Source of the DNA: Nitrosomonadales bacterium
GTDB lineage: Bacteria > Pseudomonadota > Gammaproteobacteria > Burkholderiales > Gallionellaceae
DNA: 51,203 nt
Direction of reading: 5' to 3'
Assembly: GCA_023259065.1 (NCBI GenBank)
Contig: JAHFQY010000016.1
Coordinates: 1-51,203, forward strand
Part shown: one piece after another, positions 9,131-16,712 of the stretch
Layout of the letters: every line of letters starts with the position of its first letter
Position numbering within the stretch: position 1 is the first letter of the stretch
Position numbers and translations under genes: made by a program
Notes under the pieces: generated by a model
Seen by the model: the letters and a program-made list of their open reading frames with translations, nothing else
Told to the model about the DNA's origin: nothing
The model's database searches: none

Positions 9131-9160
9131 TTGACACATGCATACCGGTTGGTATGTAAT
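9131..9160 (+). promoter_or_regulatory. Promoter with palindromic operator for the tetR gene
   Basis: The -35 TTGACA (9131-9136) is followed by a palindrome CATACCGGTTGGTATG (9141-9156) lying in the spacer and reaching into the -10 region (TATGTA 9153-9158, or TGTAAT 9155-9160). A regulator bound to the palindrome would block RNA polymerase, so autorepression by the adjacent TetR protein is likely. The ATG at 9167 lies where transcription should begin, so the mRNA may be leaderless. Confidence 0.6.
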
Positions 9161-9166
9161 GCCGCC

Positions 9167-9799
9167 ATGCAAACCAAACAACCCGACATAACACGCGACA
9201 AGATCCTGCTGTCGGCCTTTTGCGAGATTCATCGCCAGGGCTTTCAAGCGGCGAGCATCGCCAATATTCTGCAGGACACCGGGCTGACCAAGGGCGCGCT
9301 GTACCATCACTTCCCCACCAAGCAGGCGCTGGGGCTGGCGGTGATCGACGAGGTGATCAAGGAGCGGCTGGACAGCCTGATTTTCAAACGCCTGCGCGAG
9401 AGCGACACGCCGGTGGAAACGCTGCTGGATGTTATCGCCACCATCCACAAGAAGGTGCCGTCTGATTTTGTCATGCTGGGTTGCCCGCTGAATAACCTGA
9501 TGCAGGAAATGAGTGCGCTGGATGAGTTATTTCAGCAGCAGCTTGGCGGGGTGCTGGGTATCTGGCAGAAAACCGTTGAGGATGCCCTCAAGCGCGGACA
9601 AAAGCAGGGCCAAATCCGCGCAGATGTGGATTACAAGGCGGCGGCGTTATTTGTTGTTTCCGCCTGGGAGGGCTGCATCGGCATAGCAAAAAACATGCAG
9701 TCTCCCAGGGCGTTCGAGAGCTGCATGAAGCAGCTGCATGGCTATGTGCAGAGCCTGATGCCGGCCAGGCAGGAGAAGGGTAGAAGTAAAAGCAGGTGA
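9167..9799 (+). CDS. TetR/AcrR-family transcriptional regulator
   Basis: A 210-residue TetR-family repressor. The N-terminal DNA-binding domain is clear: DKILLSAFCEIHRQGFQAAS, then the helix-turn-helix IANILQDTGLTKGALYHHFP, ending in KQALGLAVIDE. The remaining ~150 residues are the ligand-binding and dimerisation domain; the ligand cannot be read from the sequence. I start at the ATG at 9167: the in-frame TTG at 9131 is part of the -35 element, so it cannot be the start of this transcript. A palindrome overlaps its own promoter and a related one precedes the TusA-like gene downstream. The likely regulon is therefore itself plus that gene. Confidence 0.85.
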   Translation: MQTKQPDITRDKILLSAFCEIHRQGFQAASIANILQDTGLTKGALYHHFPTKQALGLAVIDEVIKERLDSLIFKRLRESDTPVETLLDVIATIHKKVPSDFVMLGCPLNNLMQEMSALDELFQQQLGGVLGIWQKTVEDALKRGQKQGQIRADVDYKAAALFVVSAWEGCIGIAKNMQSPRAFESCMKQLHGYVQSLMPARQEKGRSKSR

Positions 9800-9818
9800 T
9801 GTTTTTTTGTGTCATTAA

Positions 9819-9838
9819 CATACCGCACGGTCGGTATC
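9819..9838 (+). promoter_or_regulatory. Second operator-like palindrome, upstream of the TusA-like gene
   Basis: CATACCGCACGGTCGGTATC has ATACCG and CGGTAT half-sites like those in the tetR promoter palindrome at 9141-9156, but with wider spacing. It also contains the inner palindrome ACCGCACGGT. It overlaps a possible -10 (TATCAT 9835-9840) and is followed by AAAGGAG (9841-9847), the ribosome-binding site of the TusA-like gene. Confidence 0.5.
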
Positions 9839-9854
9839 ATAAAGGAGAAAGATC

Positions 9855-10082
9855 ATGAATTTCGACAAAGAACTGGATGCGCGCGGACTTAACTGCCCAT
9901 TGCCAATATTGAAAACCAAGAAGACGCTGGCTGAAATTACTACGGGACAGGTATTGAAAGTAATTTCCACCGATCCGGGTTCGGTGAAAGACATGCAGGC
10001 TTTCGCCAAGCAGACGGGCAACGAATTGGTTGCGACCAATGAGAGTGGCGGCGAGTATGTTTTTTTCATGCGCAAACACTAG
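9855..10082 (+). CDS. TusA/SirA-family sulfurtransferase
   Basis: A 75-residue protein with the full TusA fold signature: LDARGLNCPLPILKTKK, containing the CPxP motif with the sulfur-carrying Cys14, followed by VLKVISTDPGSVKDM and a C-terminal strand (EYVFFMRKH). TusA-family proteins carry persulfide sulfur for tRNA thiolation, molybdenum cofactor use or, in sulfur oxidisers, Dsr/Hdr pathways; which applies here is unknown. It has a good ribosome-binding site (AAAGGAG). The operator-like palindrome upstream suggests control by the TetR protein, which is not usual for a housekeeping tusA and points to an inducible role. Confidence 0.85.
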   Translation: MNFDKELDARGLNCPLPILKTKKTLAEITTGQVLKVISTDPGSVKDMQAFAKQTGNELVATNESGGEYVFFMRKH

Positions 10083-10137
10083 GTCACCTGTATAAAGTGG
10101 CAGTGGTTCGGAGGTGGTTTTTACACAAGGGGATGTT

Positions 10138-10509
10138 ATGCAATCAAGCGTGGATATTCTGAACAAAACTGTGCGGCTGGAATGGAGCAAATCTGCCGAG
10201 GTGGAAATGGCGAAACTGTCTGTGCCGTTATCGGTGGAAATGGAGCTGTATTTCAGCTGCCTGCTGCGCAAGCAGGTGCGCTTTGGCGACAAGGCGCACA
10301 GCCGCGAATTTGTGCCGGTGAGCCCTAAGCTGCAAGTCGCATTCCGCCCGGTGATGACCACGGTGTGCGCGGCAGACAGCTGTGATGGCGAGCCGCCGGT
10401 GGAAGATTTTGCCATCGTCAACCCGGCCGCCTATGTGCCGCACTGGCTGAAGATAGACTATCGCCACGGGCAGTGGCAAGGGGAATTCGGCTTTAACGGC
10501 AAACGCTGA
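10138..10509 (+). CDS. Conserved hypothetical protein, 123 aa
   Basis: I do not recognise this family. The protein is soluble, with no signal peptide or membrane segment. It has a hydrophobic, acidic N-terminal half (VEMAKLSVPLSVEMELYFSC), three Cys residues in all (one early at SCLLRK, two close together at VCAADSCDGEPP) and a C-terminal aromatic stretch (VPHWLKIDYRHGQWQGEFGF). The CxxxxC pair could bind metal or form a disulfide, but this is speculation. The ATG at 10138 has AAGGGG (10127-10132) at proper spacing; the GTG at 10114 has none. It follows the TusA-like gene by 55 bases and may be co-transcribed. It converges with comF, with only 2 bases between the stops. Confidence 0.6.
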   Translation: MQSSVDILNKTVRLEWSKSAEVEMAKLSVPLSVEMELYFSCLLRKQVRFGDKAHSREFVPVSPKLQVAFRPVMTTVCAADSCDGEPPVEDFAIVNPAAYVPHWLKIDYRHGQWQGEFGFNGKR

Positions 10510-10511
10510 TT

Positions 10512-11207
10512 TCAGCGCTTGCCCGTATGCGGCAGCGTCCGTGCAATCACCCAGGTGCTGACCTCGCTTGCGCCGGCACTGCGCAAAGCCTGTGCCAGCT
10601 CATTCAGCGACGATCCGGTCGTCATCACATCATCAACCACCGCCACATGCTTGCCCGCAACCGTCGTTGAGCAGGCAAAGGCCTTGCGCATGTTTTTGCC
10701 GCGCTCTTTCCATGGCAGGGATGATTGCGGTGAGGTGTTGCGCACGCGCTGGCAGGCATCGGGAAGCACGGGAATATCCAATTTTTTGCCCAGGTGGTGC
10801 GCCAGCAGCAGCGACTGGTTGAAGCCGCGCTCACGCAGACGCTGCGGGTGCAAAGGCATGGGAACGATGCAGTCGGGCATCACTTCCACGCACCCGGCCA
10901 GCCTGTTGGCCAGGCTGTGCGCCAGTTGCAGGCTGGCGCCAAACTTGAATGCATGCACCAGCTTGTCGAGCGGAAAGGCATAAGCGTAAGGCGCCACGGT
11001 ACGGGCGAATTGCGGCGGGCGGCGCAGGCAGTGGCCGCAGATCGCGCCATTCCAGGTGGGCAGGGCGCATACCGGGCAATGTGCGGCAGGTAGGCGCGGC
11101 AGGGCTGCATCGCAGGCACCACACCACACGCCATGGCGGCTGGCGCTGCCACACAGCAAACAGGGCTGCGCAGGCAGTATTCGCTCAATATTTGAGCGGA
11201 TGTTCAA
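10512..11207 (-). CDS. comF: ComF-family phosphoribosyltransferase-like protein
   Basis: About 231 residues. The N-terminal part carries the ComF zinc-finger-like cysteines (PCLLCGS, WCGACD, CPVCALP, CGHCL). The C-terminal half is a type I phosphoribosyltransferase domain with the PRPP loop VAVVDDVMTTGSSL and the ERGFNQSLLLA motif. ComF proteins act in DNA uptake and recombination in naturally competent bacteria; the exact biochemical role is unclear. No ATG exists near the N-terminus. I chose the TTG at 11207; other TTG codons at 11231 and 11264 are possible and would place the start in the bioB leader. It is divergent from bioB, and in many betaproteobacteria these two are neighbours. Confidence 0.8.
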   Translation of the reverse strand: MNIRSNIERILPAQPCLLCGSASRHGVWCGACDAALPRLPAAHCPVCALPTWNGAICGHCLRRPPQFARTVAPYAYAFPLDKLVHAFKFGASLQLAHSLANRLAGCVEVMPDCIVPMPLHPQRLRERGFNQSLLLAHHLGKKLDIPVLPDACQRVRNTSPQSSLPWKERGKNMRKAFACSTTVAGKHVAVVDDVMTTGSSLNELAQALRSAGASEVSTWVIARTLPHTGKR

Positions 11208-11233
11208 AAAAAGACGGGTGAAAGTTGACAAGG

Positions 11234-11239
11234 TATAAT
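11234..11239 (+). promoter_or_regulatory. Perfect -10 box upstream of bioB
   Basis: TATAAT matches the sigma70 -10 consensus exactly and lies 45 bases before the bioB ATG. A perfect TTGACA at 11225-11230 is only 3 bases away and so cannot be its -35. No good -35 is seen at the correct distance, so the promoter may need an activator. No E. coli-type BirA operator is visible. Confidence 0.4.
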
Positions 11240-11284
11240 CTCGCCGGAGAAAACACCCGATCAATTTAACCCGATTGTCCCGCC

Positions 11285-12298
11285 ATGCAAAATCAAACCA
11301 TCAAGTTTCATGCCCACAAGAAACACCCGGAGGCTGCCAATTCGCCCAGCCAGCAACAGGCCTGGAGCGTGGCCGAGATCGAGGCGCTGTTCAAACTGCC
11401 CTTTGCCGATCTCATGTACCGCGCGCAGCAGGTGCACCGCGAAAACTTCGACCCCAACTCGGTACAGCTCTCCACCCTGCTGTCGATCAAGACCGGCGGC
11501 TGCTCCGAGGATTGCGGCTACTGCCCGCAGTCTGCATTCAATTCCGCCGGGGTGGAAAATCAGAAGATGCTCGATGTCGCAGCCGTAGTGCAGGCCGCGC
11601 AGGCGGCCAAGGCCAGCGGTGCGGACCGCTTCTGCATGGGCGCGGCCTGGCGCGAGCCGAGCAAGGAGGACATGGAGAGCGTGGTGGAGATGGTCAAGGC
11701 GGTGCGCGGCCTGGGCATGGAAACCTGCGCCACGCTGGGCATGCTGAGCGATGAAAACGTCAAACAGTTAAGCGAGGCAGGGCTGGATTACTACAACCAC
11801 AACCTCGATACCGCGCCGGAGTTTTATGGCGAAATCATCACCACGCGCGACTACCAGGACAGGCTGGACACGCTGGAGCGCGTGCGCAAGGCGGGCATGC
11901 ACGTGTGCAGCGGCGGCATTGTCGGCATGGGCGAAAACCTCACCCAGCGCGCCGGCCTGATCGCGCAGCTGGCCAACCTGACCCCGTATCCGGAAAGCGT
12001 GCCGATCAACAACCTGGTCAAGGTGGAAGGCACGCCGCTGGCCGACCAGGAAGACCTCGATCCGCTGGAGTTTGTGCGCACCATCGCCGTGGCGCGCATC
12101 ACCATGCCCAGGGCGCGCGTGCGCCTTTCTGCTGGCCGGCAAGAGATGAGCGATGCGGTGCAGGCACTGTGCTTCCTCGCCGGCGCCAACTCCATGTTCT
12201 ACGGTGAGCAACTGCTGACTACCGGCAACCCGGAAGTAGACCGTGACCGCGCGCTGATGGACAAGCTCGGCATGTATCCATTCGCAGAAACCCATTAA
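11285..12298 (+). CDS. bioB: Biotin synthase BioB
   Basis: A 337-residue radical SAM enzyme that inserts sulfur into dethiobiotin, the last step of biotin synthesis. The [4Fe-4S]/SAM motif is [13 protein letters not shown] with Cys73, Cys77 and Cys80. The ligands of the auxiliary [2Fe-2S] cluster are all present: Cys117 (RFCMGAAWR), Cys148 (METCATLG), Cys208 (HVCSGGI) and an Arg in VRLSAGR (about 280). YNHNLDT and [14 protein letters not shown] are further family blocks. It is the first gene of bioB-F-H-C-D. The start lacks a clear Shine-Dalgarno sequence. A perfect 30-bp inverted repeat lies between it and bioF. Confidence 0.97.
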   Translation: MQNQTIKFHAHKKHPEAANSPSQQQAWSVAEIEALFKLPFADLMYRAQQVHRENFDPNSVQLSTLLSIKTGGCSEDCGYCPQSAFNSAGVENQKMLDVAAVVQAAQAAKASGADRFCMGAAWREPSKEDMESVVEMVKAVRGLGMETCATLGMLSDENVKQLSEAGLDYYNHNLDTAPEFYGEIITTRDYQDRLDTLERVRKAGMHVCSGGIVGMGENLTQRAGLIAQLANLTPYPESVPINNLVKVEGTPLADQEDLDPLEFVRTIAVARITMPRARVRLSAGRQEMSDAVQALCFLAGANSMFYGEQLLTTGNPEVDRDRALMDKLGMYPFAETH

Positions 12299-12302
12299 CC
12301 AT

Positions 12303-12371
12303 GTAGGTTGGGTTAGCGCAGCGTAACCCAACATGCGCACCGTTGGGTTACGCTGCGCTAACCCAACCTAC
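12303..12371. repeat. Family A inverted repeat (copy 1), bioB-bioF gap
   Basis: Two perfect 30-base arms (12303-12332 and 12342-12371) surround a 9-base loop. The arm begins GTAGGTTGGGTTAGCGCAGC, and each arm is itself an imperfect palindrome (GTTGGGTTA ... TAACCCAAC). The same arms occur at 25071-25150. It fills almost the whole gap between two operon genes, so it will form a long hairpin in the bio mRNA. Confidence 0.95.
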
Positions 12372-12380
12372 TACTAGCCC

Positions 12381-13535
12381 ATGCCTTTCACCCAATTGCA
12401 CAAAGAACTCGATGACCGCGCAGCCCTAGGCCTGCTGCGTCGCCGCCGCGTGCTGGAAAGCGCGCAGGGCGTGCACATCAATGTGGAAGGCAGGCGCTAC
12501 TTGTCGTTTTGCAGCAACGACTATCTTGGCCTGGCCAATCACCCGCAACTGATCGCAGCGTTGCAGCAGGGCGCGCAGCAATACGGCGTGGGCTCGGGCG
12601 CTTCGCATCTGGTGAGCGGCCACTTCGCGGCACACCATGAGCTGGAGCAGGCGCTTGCTGCCTTTGTGGGCAAACCTGCTGCGCTGACATTCTCCACCGG
12701 CTACCTCGCCAACCTCGGCGTGGTGCAGGCTCTGGTGGGGCGCGGCGACACGGTGTTTGCCGACAAGCTCAACCACGCCTCGCTCAACGAGGCCATGCTG
12801 CTGTCGCGCGCCGAAGTAAAGCGCTACCGCCACAACGACGTGGCGCAACTCGCGCAGCAACTGCAAGAAGTGAAGAGTGGGCGCAAACTTGTGATCACCG
12901 ATGCGGTGTTCAGCATGGATGGCGACCTCGCGCCATTGCCGCAACTGCTGGCTTTGTGCGAGCAGCACGATGCCTGGCTGCTGGTGGATGATGCGCATGG
13001 CTTCGGCGTGCTGGGCGAGCAGGGGCGGGGGGCGCTGTCGTACTTTAATCTGGCTTCGCCACGCATCATCTACATGGCCACCCTGGGCAAGGCGGCCGGC
13101 GTGAGCGGTGCCTTTGTCGCGGCGGAAGAGGTGGTGATCCAGACCCTGCTGCAAAATGCGCGCAGCTACATCTACACCACAGCCAGCCCGCCCGCCCTGT
13201 CGGTAGCGCTTATGGCGAGCCTAAGCCTGATTCGTGCAGAGGACTGGCGGCGTGAGCATTTGCTGCGATTGATCGCGCAGCTGCGTGCGGGTCTGAGCGA
13301 CCTGCCGTGGACGCTGCTGGAGTCTGCCACCCCGATACAACCCCTGCAGGTGGGCGAAAACGAGGCCGCACTTGCCTTGAGCGAAGGCCTGCGTGCACGC
13401 GGCATCTGGGTGCCGGCCATCCGTCCTCCCACGGTGCCGCAGGGCACGGCACGGCTGCGCATCTCGCTTTCTGCCGCGCACAGTGAACAAGATGTGGCAC
13501 AACTGATAGAGGCTTTGCATGAACTTGCATGTTGA
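12381..13535 (+). CDS. bioF: 8-amino-7-oxononanoate synthase BioF
   Basis: A 384-residue PLP enzyme of the alpha-oxoamine synthase family. It condenses pimeloyl-thioester with alanine to give 8-amino-7-oxononanoate (KAPA). Landmarks: FCSNDYLGLANHP near the N-terminus, GSGASHLVSGH, NHASLNEAM with His132, DDAHGFGVLG (about 203-212), and the PLP-binding lysine Lys237 in TLGKAAGVSGAF. The length equals that of typical BioF. It follows the family A repeat after 9 bases and overlaps bioH by 17 bases, so the two are coupled. Confidence 0.96.
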   Translation: MPFTQLHKELDDRAALGLLRRRRVLESAQGVHINVEGRRYLSFCSNDYLGLANHPQLIAALQQGAQQYGVGSGASHLVSGHFAAHHELEQALAAFVGKPAALTFSTGYLANLGVVQALVGRGDTVFADKLNHASLNEAMLLSRAEVKRYRHNDVAQLAQQLQEVKSGRKLVITDAVFSMDGDLAPLPQLLALCEQHDAWLLVDDAHGFGVLGEQGRGALSYFNLASPRIIYMATLGKAAGVSGAFVAAEEVVIQTLLQNARSYIYTTASPPALSVALMASLSLIRAEDWRREHLLRLIAQLRAGLSDLPWTLLESATPIQPLQVGENEAALALSEGLRARGIWVPAIRPPTVPQGTARLRISLSAAHSEQDVAQLIEALHELAC

Positions 13536-14283
13536 AACTCAGGGCAGTGGCGAGCCGCTGCTGCTGATTCACGGCTGGGGCATGCACGGCGGCATGTGGA
13601 GCCGTGTTGTCGCACAGTTGGCGGCAACACATCGCGTATACAGCGTGGACTTGCCCGGCCATGGCTTAAGCACAACCAGCGCGCCTTACCACCTCGATGC
13701 ATTGGTAGAACAACTCAGTGCTCGCTTCGATGAGCCACTTACCGTGTGCGGCTGGTCGCTGGGCGGGCAACTGGCCTTGCGCTGGGCGCAGCTTTATCCC
13801 GCACAGGTGGAGAAGCTGGTGCTGGTCGCCACCACGCCCTGCTTCGTACAGCGCGAGGAATGGAGCAGCGCCATGGCGGCGGACACTCTGCAGGAATTTG
13901 CCGCTTCCCTGCTGCAGAACCACGCGCTTACCTTGCGCCGCTTCCTCGCCCTGCAGGTGCGCGGCAGCGAGCAGGAACGCGAGTTGCTGGCTGATCTGCG
14001 CACGCAGCTGTTCAGTCGCGGCGAACCGGATACAGCGGCATTGACGGGCGGTCTGGAAATATTGCGCGACACCGACCTGCGTGAAATCCTGCCACAGGTG
14101 CGGCAGCCGGCGCTGCTACTGGCCGGCGAGCGCGATACGCTGACACCGCTGGCTGCCATGCAGTATATGAAGCAAGCCTTGCCCAATGCGCGACTGCAGG
14201 CGATCAAGGGCGCAGCCCATGCGCCGTTCCTGTCGCACCACGATGAATTTGTGCAGGCGGTGATGGATTTTATGAAGAAGTGA
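13519..14283 (+). CDS. bioH: Pimeloyl-ACP methyl ester carboxylesterase BioH
   Basis: A 254-residue alpha/beta hydrolase that removes the methyl group from pimeloyl-ACP methyl ester, closing the BioC/BioH route. The catalytic triad is visible: Ser80 in CGWSLGGQ, Asp206 in GERDTLTP and His234 in GAAHAPFLSH, nearly the same positions as in E. coli BioH. The oxyanion region HGWGMHGGMW is present. It starts inside the 3' end of bioF. BioC follows after an intergenic family B inverted repeat. Confidence 0.95.
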   Translation: MNLHVETQGSGEPLLLIHGWGMHGGMWSRVVAQLAATHRVYSVDLPGHGLSTTSAPYHLDALVEQLSARFDEPLTVCGWSLGGQLALRWAQLYPAQVEKLVLVATTPCFVQREEWSSAMAADTLQEFAASLLQNHALTLRRFLALQVRGSEQERELLADLRTQLFSRGEPDTAALTGGLEILRDTDLREILPQVRQPALLLAGERDTLTPLAAMQYMKQALPNARLQAIKGAAHAPFLSHHDEFVQAVMDFMKK

Positions 14284-14365
14284 TCCGCAGATTACACAGA
14301 TTTCGCAGATTAATCAGATTAAAAACAGATGGTGCTGAATCTGTTTAATCTGCGAAATCTGCGGA
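14284..14365. repeat. Family B inverted repeat (copy 1), bioH-bioC gap
   Basis: The left arm begins TCCGCAGATTACACAGAT and the right arm ends TCTGCGAAATCTGCGGA; the arms pair imperfectly around a short loop. It begins next to the bioH stop codon and ends 11 bases before the bioC start. Related copies are at 15918-15992, 47773-47845 and 50700-50846. Confidence 0.9.
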
Positions 14366-14376
14366 CAAAGGTATTT

Positions 14377-15246
14377 ATGAACGAATTTGAAATAGACAAA
14401 CGTGCCGTGCGCCGCGCCTTCAGCCGCGCCGCCCTGCAATACGATGCCGCAGCGGTGATGCAGCGCGAGGTGTGCACGCGCATGCTGGAACGGCTCGACT
14501 ACATCAAGCACAAGCCGGAACGTGTGCTGGATGTGGGCAGCGGCACAGGCTGGGGCACGCGCCAGCTGGGGGCGCGTTATCCGGCGGCGCAGGTGGTGGC
14601 GCTCGACATCGCCATGGGCATGCTGCAGGCCGCGCGCGGCACCTCAAGTTGGTGGCGCAAACTGTTTGCCGGCAATGCACCGCGCTATGTGTGCGCGGAT
14701 GTGGAAGCGCTGCCGCTGGCTGCGCACAGCATCGACATGGTGTGGTCCAACCTGGCCGTGCAATGGTGCAACGATTTGCCCGCCACTTTCGTGGAGCTGC
14801 ATCGCGTGATGAAAACCGACGGCCTGCTGATGTTCTCCACCTTTGGCCCGGATACCCTGAAAGAACTGCGCGCTGCCTTCAACGGCGTGGACGACCATAA
14901 TCACCTCAACCGCTTTACCGATATGCACGACATCGGCGACATGCTGCTGGCCGCCGGTTTTGCCGAGCCGGTGATGGACATGGAATACATCACGCTGACC
15001 TATGACGATGTGAAGGCGGTGATGCAGGACCTGCGCAGCATAGGCGCGCACAACGCCACGGCAGGCCGCGGCACGGGGATGATGGGCAAGGCGGCGTGGC
15101 ACAGGGTACTGGAAAATTATGAGCGCCTGCGCCGTGAGGGCAAACTGCCGGCAACTTTCGAGATCGTCTACGGCCATGCGTGGAAACCGCAGGCGAAAAA
15201 AGTGGCCGACGGGCGCGCGATTATTCAGACACCATTCAAGCTATGA
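14377..15246 (+). CDS. bioC: Malonyl-ACP O-methyltransferase BioC
   Basis: A 289-residue SAM-dependent methyltransferase that methylates malonyl-ACP so that fatty acid synthase can build the pimeloyl chain. It opens with FEIDKRAVRRAFSRAALQYD, the typical BioC N-terminus. The SAM-binding motif I is VLDVGSGTGWGTRQL, and MVWSNLAVQWCNDLP is the BioC-specific block. I start at the ATG at 14377, preceded by AAAGG at good spacing; the in-frame ATG at 14329 lies within the family B repeat. It overlaps bioD by 4 bases. Confidence 0.95.
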   Translation: MNEFEIDKRAVRRAFSRAALQYDAAAVMQREVCTRMLERLDYIKHKPERVLDVGSGTGWGTRQLGARYPAAQVVALDIAMGMLQAARGTSSWWRKLFAGNAPRYVCADVEALPLAAHSIDMVWSNLAVQWCNDLPATFVELHRVMKTDGLLMFSTFGPDTLKELRAAFNGVDDHNHLNRFTDMHDIGDMLLAAGFAEPVMDMEYITLTYDDVKAVMQDLRSIGAHNATAGRGTGMMGKAAWHRVLENYERLRREGKLPATFEIVYGHAWKPQAKKVADGRAIIQTPFKL

Positions 15247-15947
15247 GCTACTTCATCACCGGAACTGACACCGGCGTCGGCAAGACGCTGATCAGCTGCG
15301 CGCTGCTGCATGCCTTTGCCGCGCAGGGCAAACGCGTGGCCGGTTTCAAGCCGGTGGCGGCGGGCTGCGACGAGGACGAGCACAACGATGACGCCAAGGC
15401 GCTGCGTGCGGCAAGCTCCGTGCAGCTTACCTACGGACAGGTGAACCCGTATTGTTTTCGCCATGCCATTGCGCCGCATCTTGCGGCACTGCATTCCGGG
15501 GTGCGCATCGAGCTGGCGCGCATCATGACTTCATATCGCGAAATCGCGGCGCAGGCGGACGAGGTGATCGTCGAGGGCGCAGGCGGATTCCTGGTGCCTT
15601 TGAATGACAAAAAAAACAGCGCCGATCTGGCGCAGGAACTCAACCTGCCGGTGATACTGGTGGTGGGCATGCGTTTGGGTTGCCTCAACCATGCCTTGCT
15701 GACGCTACGGGTCATGGCCGAATACCAGCTAGAATGCGCGGGCTGGGTGGCGAATGTGGTGGATGCGGAGATGCCGGCCTTGCAGGAAAATATCGCTGCA
15801 TTGCGCGAGCGCATCGCCGCCCCCTTGCTGGGTGTGGTGCCATACCAGCGCGAGCCGGATGCGCGGGTGGTGGCTACGCAACTCGATGTGACTAAATTAA
15901 GCAGGGCAACATCTTCATCCGCAGATTACGCAGATAAAATCGATTAA
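15243..15947 (+). CDS. bioD: Dethiobiotin synthetase BioD, C-terminus altered by a repeat
   Basis: A 234-residue ATP-dependent carboxylase that closes the ureido ring of dethiobiotin. The P-loop is GTDTGVGKT (residues 7-15), followed by FKPVAAGCD, and VEGAGGFLVPL marks the substrate region. The ATG at 15243 overlaps the bioC stop; the frame extends upstream to 15180 but inside bioC. The last residues (SSADYADKID) are translated from the left arm of the family B repeat at 15918, so a natural C-terminus has been replaced or extended by repeat DNA. The catalytic core is unaffected. Confidence 0.95.
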   Translation: MSYFITGTDTGVGKTLISCALLHAFAAQGKRVAGFKPVAAGCDEDEHNDDAKALRAASSVQLTYGQVNPYCFRHAIAPHLAALHSGVRIELARIMTSYREIAAQADEVIVEGAGGFLVPLNDKKNSADLAQELNLPVILVVGMRLGCLNHALLTLRVMAEYQLECAGWVANVVDAEMPALQENIAALRERIAAPLLGVVPYQREPDARVVATQLDVTKLSRATSSSADYADKID

Positions 15948-15992
15948 AAGACAAAATCATTTTGAATCTCTGTCATCTGCGTAATCTGCGGA
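15918..15992. repeat. Family B inverted repeat (copy 2), overlapping the bioD 3' end
   Basis: The 18-base outer arms TCCGCAGATTACGCAGAT (15918-15935) and its exact reverse complement (15975-15992) flank an imperfectly paired centre. The left arm is translated as the tail of BioD and contributes the context of its stop codon. Confidence 0.95.
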
Positions 15993-16001
15993 CAAAAGTT
16001 T

Positions 16002-16712
16002 ATGACTGACTTCAGCATCATCGCGGTATTCATGGTGGGCCTGCTCGGCGGCGTGCATTGCCTCGGCATGTGCGGCAGCATCGTCGGCATTTTTACCGCG
16101 CAGGTTCCCCAAAACACAGCGCGCTGGCCGTTTCACCTGGCCTACAGCAGCGGCCGCATCGCCAGCTATGCCGTTGCGGGCGCACTGGCAGGCGCCATCG
16201 GCCAGGCGGGTTTGCTGATGCGCGATGTGGTGCCGGTACAGCACCTGTTGTTTGCCCTGTCCAGCTTGATGCTGGTTGCGCTGGGGCTGTATCTGGCCGG
16301 GCTGTGGGGCGCGGTGCGCGTGATCGAACAGGCCGGACGCGGCTTGTGGCGGCGCTTGCAGCCCTACACCGCGCGCCTGCTGCCGGTGCATACGCTGCCG
16401 CGCGCGCTGGGTCTGGGTGCGCTGTGGGGCTGGCTGCCGTGCGGTCTGGTGTACAGTGTGCTGGTTGCCGCTTTGGCCAGCGGCAGCGCCGCGCAGGGTG
16501 CGTTGATCATGCTCGCCTTCGGCCTGGGGACTTTACCCAATCTGCTGGCGATAGGCCTGTTCTGGGAGCGTTGCCGCCACTGGGTGCAGTCGCCGCGCGT
16601 GCGCCTTCTGGCCGGGTTGCTAGTGGTGGCGTTTGGCGTGTATGGTTTGTACAAGGTGGGCTATACCTTTGCTATGAACGGATGGAGTGGGAGCTGTCAT
16701 GTACCTGCATAA
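16002..16712 (+). CDS. TauE/SafE (UreH-like) family membrane protein
   Basis: A 236-residue polytopic membrane protein with about six helices and internal pseudo-symmetry. The first helix carries GLLGGVHCLGMCGS and the second half carries GALWGWLPCGLVYSVL; these paired Cys/Pro motifs are typical of the DsbD-like or TauE/SafE subgroup associated with copper handling and cytochrome oxidase assembly. The next gene encodes the copper chaperone SCO1 and overlaps it by 14 bases. A role in copper or reductant supply for oxidase assembly is therefore more likely than sulfite export; this is inference from context. Confidence 0.75.
   Translation: MTDFSIIAVFMVGLLGGVHCLGMCGSIVGIFTAQVPQNTARWPFHLAYSSGRIASYAVAGALAGAIGQAGLLMRDVVPVQHLLFALSSLMLVALGLYLAGLWGAVRVIEQAGRGLWRRLQPYTARLLPVHTLPRALGLGALWGWLPCGLVYSVLVAALASGSAAQGALIMLAFGLGTLPNLLAIGLFWERCRHWVQSPRVRLLAGLLVVAFGVYGLYKVGYTFAMNGWSGSCHVPA

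Noticed and set aside
9131..9166. TTG at 9131 as the start of the TetR regulator
   Set aside because: This TTG is the beginning of the -35 element TTGACA, and the codons up to 9167 overlap the promoter and operator.
7656..9194. Open frame of 512 codons on the minus strand opposite mshN
   Set aside because: Antisense to MshN with its recognisable helix and TPRs; no start signal or domain.
11225..11239. TTGACA followed by TATAAT as a complete promoter for bioB
   Set aside because: The two boxes are only 3 bases apart instead of about 17, so they cannot act together; only the -10 box was kept.
12303..12371. Family A repeat as a rho-independent terminator
   Set aside because: The hairpin is strong but no T run follows, and it lies between two co-transcribed genes.
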